A stretch of 64,000 bases of DNA from Brachypterus glaber (GCA_958510825.1 OY294044.1:79902895-79966894), one strand, 5' to 3'; positions 51,181 to 62,757 are shown, counted from the stretch's first letter. The notes: generated from the letters alone by a model not told the origin. Numbers and translations are program-made.

Positions 51181-52070
51181 TAAATAAAAGGTTTTGTTTA
51201 TTTGTTGATGTAAATATCATATCACATACTACCTCTAATCAGGTACACACGTTTTAAGCAGTTTGTAAATTGTTTTAAAAGAAATTTCACCTAACTGCGC
51301 AGTTCGCGTCAGAGGCAGTTTGAATGATGTATTTTTTCTGGAAGGTTTTGGGTACATGAAATTGAGTTTTTCATGAAATAAACAATATCTTGTACTAGGA
51401 GAACCTTATTTTATATACGGAAAAATAATCATAGAATTCCTGCAGAGATTTGATCAAATGGGAATTCGTGAGGTAGTGATGTGATATGGTTTTTATAACT
51501 GCTTTTCTTTCTTTGTTCCGAAAGAGCGGCAATATTTGATCATGTAATTAGCAGTCATCGGCGAATTTCCAGTGCTCGCATAGGCGCCGCGTCGATTCTA
51601 TCGTTGACGCGAGGTTTTAAATATTTACATTTTTATTTTCTTCGAAAAACACCGATATATTTACATATTTATAGTTAATATGTATATTCAATATTGTTGT
51701 GTGTACAAATTAGTCGTCAAATGTTTCGATTTAGTAACCTTTATAAAAATTTCCCTCATAATTCGGCAAAATTATTCCGTAAGCCTATGTTTCTGTGTTT
51801 ATTTTCAACGTTGATGTGTCATAACTAAATTTATTCCGATTAATGGTAATTAGCTCCCGAAAAGGGGGAGTTCCATGTAAAAAGGTCTGGTTTTAGGTTA
51901 AGATACTTTGAGTGTTATTTACTAGATTTGTGTACAGTTTATTTACATTTCATGCTAATCGTTGCAACTTTAATATTCAAACGTTACGTAAAAAAACATA
52001 CTCTTTATTAAGAACGAAAATAATATCAAACAGAAAAACAAAAAACAACTTTTATATTAGAAAATGTATG
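51181..52070. other. AT-rich stretch, no supported gene
   Basis: Apart from the small GC-rich patch near 51560-51615 nothing stands out. Confidence 0.4.
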
Positions 52071-52143
52071 GGAGGCATAGCGTAGTGGCTAGCGCGTATG
52101 CATAGCAAGTCTACTATCGTGAGTTCGATTCTCACTGGCGCCG
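52071..52143 (+). tRNA. tRNA-Ala(AGC)-like sequence, probably a pseudogene or SINE head
   Basis: T arm GTGAGTTCGATTCTCAC has a perfect 5-bp stem; D arm GCGTAGTGGCTAGCGC folds well; the anticodon loop reads ATAGCAA (AGC, Ala). The acceptor stem GGAGGCA/TGGCGCC has two mismatches and the anticodon stem is imperfect. No T-run terminator follows within a few bases, although T6 occurs at about 52150. Confidence 0.45.
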
Positions 52144-54296
52144 ATTTGCTTTTTTCAGTTAATTAATCTGTACCGTAATTAATACGTTCACTGCCAACGG
52201 CTAGTTTTGACAGCGGAGCAATGGGTATGGGCAAGGGAAAAATAGAAAGAATTGATTAATGTTGTTAGGGGCGCCAGTTACTTTAGCTTTTACTCCTTTA
52301 GGTAAGTAACAACCTAGTGTAAATACTTAAGCTTTTCAGTTTGAGAAAATATAACCCCTAAATAAAATAAGATAATTCATTTGAGAAATTTATTATAAAT
52401 AAACTTAATGAAAGCACATCAAGTAATGTATTAATATATATAAAAAATATGTGTAATTATATTAAGATATAATTAAAGAAATCTTAATAAAAATTACTAA
52501 ATTCAGAAATCATTCGACTTAAATGTATAAAGAAAACATGAAGTTCAGCAAGCACCAAGAAATGTATGTAAACAACAATCATTTCTTGCAGTGTATAAAA
52601 GTCATGCTTAAATTAGAAATCATTTAATCAAAAGTATGATATTTAATAATTAATAAATGAGATTAAATGTTTTAAAAAAAATAAGTACCTAAAAATGAAC
52701 AAAAGCCAGAAGGGCATATAGTATTAATCAATACTATATCAGATCTGATAAAGTTTACAGTTATAAGAATATTGAAATAAAAGAATTTAAAAATATGAAA
52801 TATTGCTTTCAAAAGTTTTCAGAATGAGTACTTAGCTGGTTTCTGCAAAATCCATGAGGTATGAATTCCATCGTCTCCATCTGTGCAAGTCTCCCCTATG
52901 CTGATGAATTCATTTCTCAAATGAAAGAAAAAAAATATAGGCTGTCCCATCTACTTTGGAAAAATCATCTTCCAGGATAAAATGTACGATTGAAAATGTT
53001 GTCCGGGATAAAATATGCTTTTGAAAATTATGTCCAATATAAAATTGTCTGCTAGACGGTCATATAGAATTTATCTATGCCGAAAATTACAGAACCATGT
53101 TCCAACAGAACATCACTCCATGCGGAGAACTTGTATATCAAGTATACCAAAATAAACTTCAACTTAAATTAATGTAATTCCATATTAATGGTATAGAAAT
53201 GGTGAGTAATTAATGGTAATTAATTAATGGTCTAGTAATGTAGTAATAATGGTGGTTAATGGTGCTTAATTAATGGTGCTAAAACAATAATTATATCTCA
53301 GAAATATTCTAAGAAACAGAAAAACTTAACTTACATGTCATTCTAAGTCTTCGATGTCCATCGAAACGTTATAAATGCATAATTGTAGAAAATAACAGTT
53401 ATAATATCTTCCGCATTGTTTAAATATTCATTTTCACTAACTTTAAATAAAAATACATGAAGGATTACTTCGATGATTACAGAAAATAAACACTCGTCAA
53501 AATGAGACCACCATTGTACAGAGTTGCTTCAAGAAGGAGGAAAATCGACCTTATCAACCGGTATGAACCCTTCAGGTAAATAAAATCCTATTTCTGAACT
53601 ATTAGCGACATCTATGCAAGTCATTATCAACTACAGTTTTACCGTATAGGATTCCTAATAAAGGTAACTGAAACGACACCAAAAATAATAACTAATTAAA
53701 AGAATGTTTCCTAATAAATCCGTATTAGTGATATCTAACCTCAAAATATTACTCTAAGAAACAAATATAAACAATACTTATTGTTTATCAGCAAAACTAA
53801 TAAAAATACGAACTGAATACTAAGTGTCCTGTGAACTAAGTATAAACAAAATACTGAATCTAAGTGAGCAGTTCCAGCAAACTATTTTCAACAAATTCTG
53901 GATTATCCCGAAGCAATAAGCATATGAAACTTTCCAGGAGAAACAAGCTACAGATGAAAGCCAGTGAAATCCAACCCTCAATAGACTCTGAAACATATAA
54001 AAACCAGGTAAGTCCATAGACAAATGCACTATAGAGAAATAAGTCATATGATTCTTTATTATTAAAAATCATATTCTAATTATGTTTTCTTTATGTTATT
54101 TTCAGGTAGAACTATGGAATAGAGACTCATATGGTTAGAATTCAGTTCCTGCTACAAAATAGTCCCAGATACAAAATAGTTCTGTACGTACGTAACTATT
54201 TATATACAAAATAAACATAAATTATAACGTAAGTAAACGAATAGTTTAATTAACCCTTGCTATATTACAAAGTGACGATTTATGTCGTTACAAATC
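52144..54296. other. AT-rich stretch, no supported gene
   Basis: Contains short direct repeats of TTAATGGT at 53190-53280 and several exon-like short pieces with splice-site-like borders (for example an ATG at 53503 before CAG|GTAAAT near 53577), none with recognisable protein. Confidence 0.35.
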
Positions 54297-54437
54297 ATTG
54301 AAATTTGGCGAAGGCGATAAGTGAAACGGACTGGTTCGAAAGTCAGTATAAGCCGGTGGTTCCCTCTACTACTAGCCCACACAAGTCCTGGACTTAGGGG
54401 ATGCTTAATTAAGTAGAATAGTACGAGGTTAAACAAA
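54297..54437 (+). mobile_element. SINE-like element, copy 2
   Basis: Nearly identical to 37334-37503 but lacks 13 bp just before the B box and has a different tail. Confidence 0.6.
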
Positions 54438-54712
54438 CATGTATGTATGTAGAAAAACAAAAGGAAATTAATGTTAAATTGAATCGTATTTATTTTATCT
54501 AACATGTACAAACTAATGTGTAAATTTAAAGGCTGGTTTCACAAACTGTCTAAACTTCTTTTAATAATAAATAAGTGGCATTTATCCGCGCTAGTATCAG
54601 ACTGTGTGTATTTGAGGTTTTGAGAAAGGTGTACTTGAGCGAGAAAGGGAACCTGTTGAATGAACTAACTTTCCATTCGGTTATCTTTATTTACATTTAC
54701 CTGTTAGTTTTA

Positions 54713-54847
54713 GGGCCACTTGCACCAACTTTTGGTATGAGATTATCTTACCTAAACCGAGTTTAAGTTAAAAATGCAGCGTTCTGATTGGTCAGCCGTC
54801 AATTTAATCCAAGTTTAAAGTTAAACCATCATTGGTGCAAGTGGCCC
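54713..54847. mobile_element. Harbinger-type MITE, copy 2
   Basis: GGGCCACTTGCACCAA at the left and its complement at the right, TTA on both sides (54710-54712, 54848-54850). 135 bp, same length as copy 1. Confidence 0.8.
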
Positions 54848-54974
54848 TTATTACTACTGTTTAAACCATATTGTTGTTTTTCCGTCAAATTATTTTATTT
54901 ATTATTACTAGGTCGTCTGGAAGAGTATAGGGACACTTTCTGGCAGTAAAAGCAGACCCGCAGCTGATTATTGA

Positions 54975-55935
54975 ACGTTTTATGTCGATATAAATCAATT
55001 TCAAGCAAAAAAAAATTTTCCAGCAAAAAAAAAATATTAATAAGCACGATAACTTAAGAACGCTTTAAGCCAGAGACTTTAAATTTGACATACAGGTATG
55101 TTACCAAAAGTTCTCGCTCGGGATTGTTTTTGGTGAACATTGGAGTGCGGCAAAATGGACAAATGAGGAAAAATACATTTTTTTTACCAAAATTTGAAAA
55201 TTGAATCTAATAAAACTGGTATATTGGGGTTTTTGAGGTTGCTGAAAGTGAATCTGATAATAAAAAATTCTAACTCCACCCCCTTAAGGGCGGGGGTAGT
55301 TCTCGTGAAAATTTGTGTATTGGGGCTTTTGAGGTTGCTAAAAGTGAATTTGATAATAAATAAATTCTAACTCCACCCCCTAAGAGGCGGGGGGTAGTTT
55401 TCGTGAAAATTGGTATATGTTTAAGGTTTCTAAAAGTGAAACTGATAATAAAAAAACCATTAACGCGCGGAGGTGAAAAATGAGAAATCTCTTTTACTGG
55501 GCAGTGTATTTTTAATATGTGGTCGTGTGTTTTTTGGCTGATTTTGGCGAGTTTGTCTATGAAGGTTGCATCAATAGAGTTATTTTCGCTGATATATTGA
55601 TCTGATAATAAAAAATTATAACTTCACCCCCTGAAGGGCGGGGGTAGTTCTCGTGAAAATTTGTGTATTGGGGCTTTTGAGGTTGCTAAAAATGAATTTT
55701 ATAATAATAAAACTCCAACTCCACCCCCTAAGAGGCGGGGGGTAGTTTTCATGAAAATTGGTATATTTTTAAGGTTTCTAAAAGTGAAACTGATAATAAA
55801 ACGCGCGGAGGTGAAAAATGAGAAAGCTCTTTTACTGGGCAGTGTATTTTTAATATGTGGACATGTTTTTTGGGCTGATTTGGCGAGTTTGTCTATGAAG
55901 TTTGCATCAATAGAGTAATTTTCGCTGATATATTG
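54975..55935 (+). repeat. Minisatellite, second locus
   Basis: Same family as 5585-6420. About 100-bp units (AGGTTGCTAAAAGTGAATTT, GATAATAAA, CTCCACCCCCTAAG, GCGGGGGTAGTT, GTGAAAATTTGTGTATTGGG). The terminal block GGAGGTGAAAAATGAGAAA through TTCGCTGATATATTG is present twice (55465-55600 and 55803-55935), about 338 bp apart. Confidence 0.8.
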
Positions 55936-56305
55936 TAAAATATCCCATTTATTGCGTCAATGTCGGAATTATTAAAGTTATAGTAATAATTTTTGTCGGA
56001 ACAGCAACAGGCGAAACAAGGTCCAGTTTAAATTAAATTGATGGGTGATCAAAGATCGGAATAAGTTTGACTTTGTTTAAATTTCTATTTTTAGTGCACA
56101 ACAGAATACCAATTTAATAAATAATTAAGATTTTTCTAGAAAATTCACGATGGCCCACATGATAGCTGCTAACCCATTAATGCCTTGCGTGTGCATATGA
56201 TCACAGCTAGCAACATTTCACAATATCAGACTTTTTTAGGTTGTGTTATTAGTTGACTGTTTTGTTTAAATACGTATTCCTGAATAACATGGCTAAATTA
56301 TCACA

Positions 56306-56656
56306 ACCAAGGGCGTAGATGAGGGGGGGGTAATGGGGGTAATTACCCCCCATAGGCGTGGGCGCCAATTTTGTTTGCAGGGCGCCAAGTTTGGTAGAAA
56401 CCGTCAGGGACAAAGCTTTTGTCTTAGGGTATTTTTTTGGGCGCCGTCATTTTTTTTGTAGGGGCGCCACGTTTGGTAGAAACCGTCAGGGACAAAGCTT
56501 TTTTTCTTGATGGCATTTTTTGGGGGGCAATTTTTTTTGTAGGCGCACAAAGCTTTATTTTAGGGTGTTTTTTCTTTTGCTAGGGGCGGCAAATTTGAGG
56601 CTTGAAAGGCCGGCCCTGGGTATTACCCCCCCCATAGAAGAAAAAGATCTACGCCC
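56306..56656. mobile_element. MITE with CAAGGGCGTAGAT ends
   Basis: Ends CAAGGGCGTAGATGAG and ATCTACGCCCTTG; G8/C8 runs just inside. The interior holds a direct repeat of GGGCGCCAAGTTTGGTAGAA, then ACCGTCAGGGACAAAGC, at about 56385 and 56461. Confidence 0.7.
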
Positions 56657-56672
56657 TTGTGTCTTTGTAAAT

Positions 56673-57862
56673 ATCCCTAGTAGAAATTTTACATTAGAAC
56701 GTTATCCCGACGTAGTTGTAATGTATAATTTTTAATATATGCCCCGATTCCTAACGTTGGTAACCTAACGTCTAATATTAATATAACGTTTATCATTACT
56801 TAGTTCCTGCGAAAATACTTGCTTCATATCTTGCGATAATAGAGCTCGTACATTGCGCGTGCATAAAAAAGGTATGAGCCATCTAATGCAGGGAACGGCG
56901 CTGGATGAAACCAAGCGTTGCGATCTGCAAAAAGTACTACACCCAAAAATTGTACCATTTAAATCTAACTTGCCACTAAAGTCAATTCAGGACCTAACTA
57001 ATTCAGAGATATATAAAACTAAATGTAATAGTCATCTTGTTCGACACATAGTTGTGTCAAATGAGTCAACATGCAACACTTAAGCCAGCAACAAAAATCA
57101 ATTTTAACAATATATTTTGGGGCTAACAAGGAAAATGGTCGAGAAATTAAAGATTCAGAGCTAAAATATATAGAAATGAAGATTTGTGGTCCTCTAAAGT
57201 TTTAACTGCTATTAATAAGGTACCTTATTGCTTTTCGTTATTTTATTAATTATATATTTTTATTTCTGTTATTATTTTTTAGTTCTATATATTTCTATAA
57301 ATTGTACAAATAGGAATATATTTAACGAGAAATGAATGTGTTTTATACCGTTTTTAAATCCACTGACAATGTACATAACCCTAAAAATTTCATGGTCAGT
57401 AAATCACTTGAAACACCTAAAATTTTAAAAATTTGGTGTACCTCCAGGTCCAGTGATTTAGTACTTTTTTTAAATTCCAAGTGTACCTGTAATTTGATAC
57501 CAAAATTAAGTAAATTTTCGATAATCTGAATTATGCGGTAAACCGAACAGTGAAACATACATGCATGTACTTTGAAGTCCGAATTTCTTTGTTCGGATTA
57601 CTGCCTCATTCGGAGTATCGAACATTCGGGTTATCGCGACATTAACTGTATAATATGTAAAAAAAATTGAAAAAAGAATAAATGGTCACCAGCTCGCCGA
57701 CTAAACTGAAAAAAAATATTTGGTTGAAAAGTCCAAAAGTATAAGTATATTGGGTTTATGACGTTAGATAAACGTTGTTTTAGTAATAGATCCCTAACGA
57801 TACAGACAAAACATTCTCCTAACGTTAGGTAAAGTGGTTTTAACGTAAATTTCTATAAGGGA
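56673..57862. mobile_element. AACGTT-rich DNA element, copy 2
   Basis: TATCCCTAGTAGAAATTTTA at the left and TAAATTTCTATAAGGGA at the right, with AACGTT words near both ends. 1190 bp against 1171 bp (with MITE) in copy 1; the interiors are too diverged for me to align. No intact transposase. Confidence 0.55.
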
Positions 57863-58259
57863 AGTCCCTTGCTTAAGAAAAATAATCACTTTATTTAATT
57901 TGCAATAGGTTTTTCGGACTATATGGTGAGTCAATATAATCAACTATTCCATTTCAGAAAGTTCAATATCATAAAATGAAATGTTGTTTATTTCCTCTAG
58001 AGGAAAGCTTAATCATAAATGGTATTATGCAGGAGAGTTTCAATCATGGCGTTTTCCCGGTAAAATGCATTGCCAATCCTAAAAATTTTGATGTTTAATT
58101 TGAAAAGGGACTCTATGGTGATATAATGATGTTTAATTTTCTTATTAGGTTGGAAATATACTATTATTTATGAAGAAATTCAATCTGCTTAGCGAAATAA
58201 TTTTTGAAAACCGATATTACATTCAAAAGTTAACTTATAATTATAAGGTTTACATACCA

Positions 58260-58920
58260 TAAGACAAAAAGATGGACAGACAGATAGACATTTTTTTACT
58301 CTTTACACTTACCACCTCTAACTAGAAGGGTTGTGCTCTTTTCCACACCACCCAGGAGGTAAAGCACTAGGTGCGTTACGGTTAACGTGCCGTTCCCCAG
58401 TGAGAAAACCTCAGTTCCCCTCTGAGGATCCCTCAGTAGGCCTATACACGTGGAGTATAATCTCATCAGGCGACAATTTAACATACACTATATATACCTA
58501 ACCCTGGTATGACAACTGCCCACTTTGTAAGTTCGGTCTCACCGATGTCTGGGTTGGTACTACTCTCTCTTTCGAGATACCTGGCGTGTATGGGAAAAAT
58601 TCGACCATCCAGAGAGAACACCTCAAATGTCCGTCTGTTCCTTTGTCTTTTGTTCGCGGTTATCCTTTCCCCCTTGAGGGAATTTTTGCGGATATTGATA
58701 ACCTGTGCGTGTAACCCTACCTATCCATTTCCCCTTGAGGGAATTTTTACTGATATTTACTACCTGTTCGTGTAACCCTGCCTATCCATTCCCCCTTAAG
58801 GGAATTGGTGCGGATTTTGGCTATTTAACTATATACTAAATTAAACCTAGGGGAAACTATGCCAACAACCCGGGTTCGTTTCCTGGGTGGGGGAAATTGG
58901 CTTGGCTTGAATGGAAAGAA
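58260..58920. repeat. GC-richer repeat with three 61-bp tandem units
   Basis: Units CCCCCTTGAGGGAATTTTTG...CCTGTGCGTGTAACCCTACC start near 58668, 58729 and 58790. The downstream AACCCGGGTTCGTTTCCTGG resembles a B box. Possibly a composite SINE or LINE UTR; unassigned. Confidence 0.5.
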
Positions 58921-59931
58921 AAAACCTTAACCTTAAAAAAACTTACTGTTACTAGCTGTCAATTTACCTTAAGGAACCTTACAAGTTCTGATTACACTGT
59001 CTGTAAAAGTTGTCCTTCAAAGATCTAAAAAATAAAATAACACATTATACATAAAAATTAAAACTTTAATTAAATCCTTCTTTCTGATATATCTGAAATA
59101 AATAATATTTACATATTAGTATTAGTCTATCCCAGGTTATTCTACACGCCCCATGCTACCTTAAAAAACATACTATGTTATTATATTAAGGATATTATCC
59201 TTAATGTTTATGTTTATAGGCCTATAAACTTCCAAAAACCTACAGTTAATATACCTAGCGTATTTTTGCATAAAACAATATGTAACTATCCTATAATTTT
59301 AATCTGATTGTAGATTAAAATTGTATTTGTACCTGTAAAAAAATAAATACCTGAAAAAAATATAACCAACGAAAATATCCAATAAAACATATCAAAAAAA
59401 ATACATAAAATAATAACATTATAAATAAAAAACACTTATATCCTGAAAAAAATATACATAAATATAACCAAAATTATTATAAACAATAACATTAACAATT
59501 AAAAAATATTAATATACCTAGTAAACTTTCAAATAAAAACTAATATTACATTATAATGTAATTAATACCTGAAAAAAAAAATAAATGTTTAGAATATTTA
59601 ACCTAAGAACACTTTTGTTTTCAAAAAATACCTAATGCACAATATAGGCTATATATTATATAGCATTATCTGAAAAAAAGAAAATAATAAAACCAACATT
59701 TTATAATATAGTTCTTCATTATGGGCTTTCTATAGAACATAGAACCTTATCATTTTAACCCAGTGATATAATGCATAAAAGAAAAAAATAGTACCTGAAA
59801 GTAATAAAATACTTGAAATAAAAAATAATACCTGAAAAAAAAATATATATATAAAAAAATATATGTGTGTAAAATAAGAATAAGAACAATGTTCTTTTTT
59901 GATTAAACTGTAAAAAAATATTTATAACACC
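58921..59931. other. Very AT-rich stretch, no gene
   Basis: Dominated by repeated words such as ACCTGAAAAAAA(T/A) and ATATAACC every 60-100 bp between 59330 and 59860, suggesting an old low-complexity tandem expansion. Confidence 0.4.
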
Positions 59932-60149
59932 GAGGTGACTTCTGACGGGGTAGGATGACTTCGGACACTTTTTCTCAAAATCTTCTGAACCAAAGCACGT
60001 GTGTAAAAGTTGTGGGGTTGTGTGCTCAAGTTGTGGGGTTCATTTCCACAACTTTTACACACAAACGCACAACTTTTACACACGTGCTTTGATTCAGAAG
60101 ATTTTGCGAAAAAATGTCCGAAGTCACCTTCTCCGTCCGAAGTCACCTC
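59932..60149. mobile_element. 218-bp hairpin MITE
   Basis: GAGGTGACTTCTGAC and GTCCGAAGTCACCTC ends; inner inverted words AAAATCTTCTGAACCAAAGC and ACGTGTGTAAAAGTTGTGG. The word CACAACTTTTACACAC is directly repeated near the centre. Confidence 0.75.
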
Positions 60150-60424
60150 AGTTGATGATACCTGTAAAAAATATTATTATATTAGGCTCTATACTCTTGG
60201 CGGTTTTAGATTCCAAACTATTTTGCTTTTGTGCCTTATATTAACTGTGCCTTTGAGCACAACTCTTCTATTAGCACTACTTCCACTTCCGTTGTTTTCA
60301 TTGCAGTTAAAAACAAACTCAGATCTTGCCTATATCCTATAACATATTAGTGTTAATTACCTATAGTCCAGTCAAATAATAAATTTAAATTGCAATAAAT
60401 GTACACGGGCTGATATTTTTAAGG

Positions 60425-61128
60425 GTAGTAGTGGATGGTAACAGAACACATTTGTTAGTTTTTCACTGGATGATTTGCGTAAGGCATGTCCGATATCTTG
60501 AATTTTAGGAGTGAGTTGCTTAATATGCATCTAGCGATAAAAATGCATATAACCAATTTTGTTAAGGAGGAAATTTCCATTTATTGGGATCATTTTTGTA
60601 ATATATTAATAACAATGGTTAATTTAAAAATAGTCATGTTGGAGGTGGAATTGGTTTTTTCCATTTTTCAGCCAAATTATTCATCGGACGATATGAGCAA
60701 ACTTGTAGCTCTCGAAATTCTCTTTAAGTTTAATATACTATTAATTTTCATAGGTACTTTGGTACGGTTACAGAGGGCGCAACCGCCCACTGTAACCGTA
60801 ACAAAATACTTATGAAAAAGCATAACATATATATAATACTTCAAGAGCTACATGTTTGCTCATAACCACTTTTATCCTTCGATGAATAATTTGGCTGAAA
60901 AATCGAAAATTTCATGGCCATTTTTAAATATTTATAACTCGATTGTTATTAATATAATAAAAAAAATATCTAAAATTGTTGTAAATTTTCTACTTAACAA
61001 AATTAGTTATATGCATTTTTATCGTAAGATGCATATTTAGCGAGATAACCGCACTCACCCCTAAAATTTAAGATAGCGGACATCCCTTACGCAAATCACC
61101 CGGTGAAAAACTAACAGGAGTGTTCTGC
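60425..61128. mobile_element. 704-bp foldback element with nested hairpin
   Basis: Outer arms of about 300 bp (AACAGAACAC, GTTAGTTTTTCACTGG, GCATATAACCAATTTTGTTA, CCAAATTATTCATCGGACGA and inverted relatives). The loop holds a smaller inverted repeat at 60755-60815 (ATAGGTACTTTGGTACGGTT, ACAG and complements). Confidence 0.7.
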
Positions 61129-61568
61129 TACTATGCACTACTACCCATTAAAGTATCAGCCCATGTACATTTATTGCAATTTAACATAGGAATTTTTCGT
61201 TATTTGACTGGACTACTAGGTTTTCTTACCGGTACTGTCTCTGTTTATATGACTGACTTCTCCAGCTTATGTAGTCCTGTAACAAAAAGATTTAGTTTAA
61301 AAAATTTACCTCAAAATAACCGATATCAAAGTTAAATAACAGTTTAAATAAAATAACTTAATAAGATATTAATAAGTTTTAGGACGTTAAATCAGCATCG
61401 GACTGGCGGCTGTAGGACATAACGAGTTCTCGGATGGGATTTTTTTTTGATAAAAATCGGGCTTAATATTGGTCGCATAACAAAAATTCGTTTTTATAGG
61501 TTTTTACTTTTTTAAGTACTTTTTCGAAAAATAGTAATATGAAACTAATCCGTATTTAATATAAGAGT

Positions 61569-61743
61569 TTAACAGCGGCCATATTTAAAAGTTCACAAAA
61601 AATGTATGATGTGGACTCCGTGAGCTATAGAAATCTATTATTTGCCGCAATTATACATGAGACTGATATCATTCTTTAGTGCACGGATCCGCCAGTAGTG
61701 TCATCTCGTAAAAAAATAAACTTTTAAATATAGCCGCCGTTAA
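61569..61743. mobile_element. 175-bp MITE
   Basis: TAACAGCGGCCATATTTAAA and TTTAAATATAGCCGCCGTTA ends; unique centre. Confidence 0.7.
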
Positions 61744-61744
61744 A

Positions 61745-61888
61745 GGCTTAGTTTACACCATGGGTACTATATTTTAAGTCCAGGTACTTTTTATCTACCT
61801 ATCTCTGTTTACAAAATGCTATAAACAGAGATAGGTAGACAAAAAGTACCTGGACTTAAAATATAGAACCCATGGTGTAAATTAAGCC
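61745..61888. mobile_element. 144-bp near-perfect hairpin MITE
   Basis: GGCTTAGTTTACACCATGGG, TTAAGTCCAGGTACTTTT, CTACCTATCTCTGTTTA and complements, with a loop of fewer than 15 bases. Immediately adjacent to the preceding MITE. Confidence 0.8.
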
Positions 61889-61912
61889 AACGTGCACAGA
61901 ATAGTGCACTTT

Positions 61913-62300
61913 GGGAACGTTTAAGTATTACGTAACGCAATAAATAAAACAGTTACTTTTTGAAATATTTTTGAATATAGTATTTATTATAAAAGGAACG
62001 TTCAAGTATTACGCAATGCAAATTGTAACAAAATTCATACACTTCATACCCCGGTTCTCGCGTTATGTAAGGCAGTAGAGATTTCATATTTTGGCTACCC
62101 CCTAACACACCCCCTATTTGGGGGGGGGGGGGGTAGCCAAAATATGAAGTCTCTATATCGTATAATAACGCGAGAACCGGGGTATGAAGTGTATGAATTT
62201 TGTTACAATTTGCGTTACGTAATACTTGAACGTTCCTTTTATAATAAATACTATATTCAAAAATATTTCAAAAAGTAACTGTTTTATTTATTCACAAGTC
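61913..62300. mobile_element. Nested poly-C MITE relatives forming a long hairpin
   Basis: An outer pair of arms (AATAAATAAAACAGTTACTT...GTATTTATTATAAAAG, 61939-62000 and 62235-62293) encloses an inner element with GGAACGTTCAAGTATTACG ends (62000-62237). Its arms contain CATACACTTCATACCCCGGT and TTCTCGCG; the loop includes G13. The left edge carries another GGGAACGTTTAAGTATTACG end at 61913. Confidence 0.75.
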
Positions 62301-62351
62301 CACAATTAAACCCAAAAAAAATAAAATTTAATAATTCTAATCCAAAATAAC

Positions 62352-62757
62352 ACAGCCACACAAAAAAGGTCCGGATTTTTTTTTGGAGACCATTTTATTC
62401 CTATGTATTTTGAGGCACCTCATCCAATTAGTTTTGGAGATAACCTCAAAAAACCTTATTTTCGAGTAAAACGAGCATAAGGGAACGTTCAAGTATTACG
62501 TACGCTCCTAGGGGGGGAGGTCATTTTGGAGTGTTACGCCCATGTTAATGGTATATGAAAATAGCATTACAGGGGGGGGGGGTGTCCAAAATTTGCGTTA
62601 CGTAATACTTGAACGTTCCCTAACATTTTTTGAGTTTATCTCCAAACCTAATCGGATGAGTTGCTATTTTGACCTCAAATTCGGGTTCAGCTCCATAAAA
62701 TACATGGTAATACAGTGGTCTCCAAAAAAACACTTTTTTTTTTGTGTGGCTGTGTAA
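62352..62757. mobile_element. Foldback element interrupted by the compact poly-C MITE
   Basis: Arms ACACAGCCACACAAAAAA and inverted complement at 62737-62757; inner words TGGAGACCA, TGTATTTTG, TTTGGAGATAA and complements. The centre is occupied by the 140-bp MITE at 62481-62620. Confidence 0.75.
62481..62620. mobile_element. Poly-C MITE, compact 140-bp copy
   Basis: GGGAACGTTCAAGTATTACG at the left and the complement at the right; G7 and G10 runs inside. Reverse-complement relative of 531-685. Confidence 0.8.

Noticed and set aside
53503..53577. Possible plus-strand first exon (ATG to CAG|GTAAAT)
   Set aside because: Only 25 codons, no matching downstream exon found and no known protein.
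53820..54072. 70-75-codon minus-strand frames that look membrane-like
   Set aside because: Two overlapping frames are both open and hydrophobic; acceptor-like sites exist but no family is recognisable.
58300..58500. Possible 5S rRNA or other Pol III gene
   Set aside because: The GC-richer segment has no match I recognise to 5S or U RNAs; only a weak B-box-like word further on.
60740..60840. CRISPR-like or satellite array
   Set aside because: It is a single inverted repeat. No direct repeats with unique spacers occur anywhere in the window.
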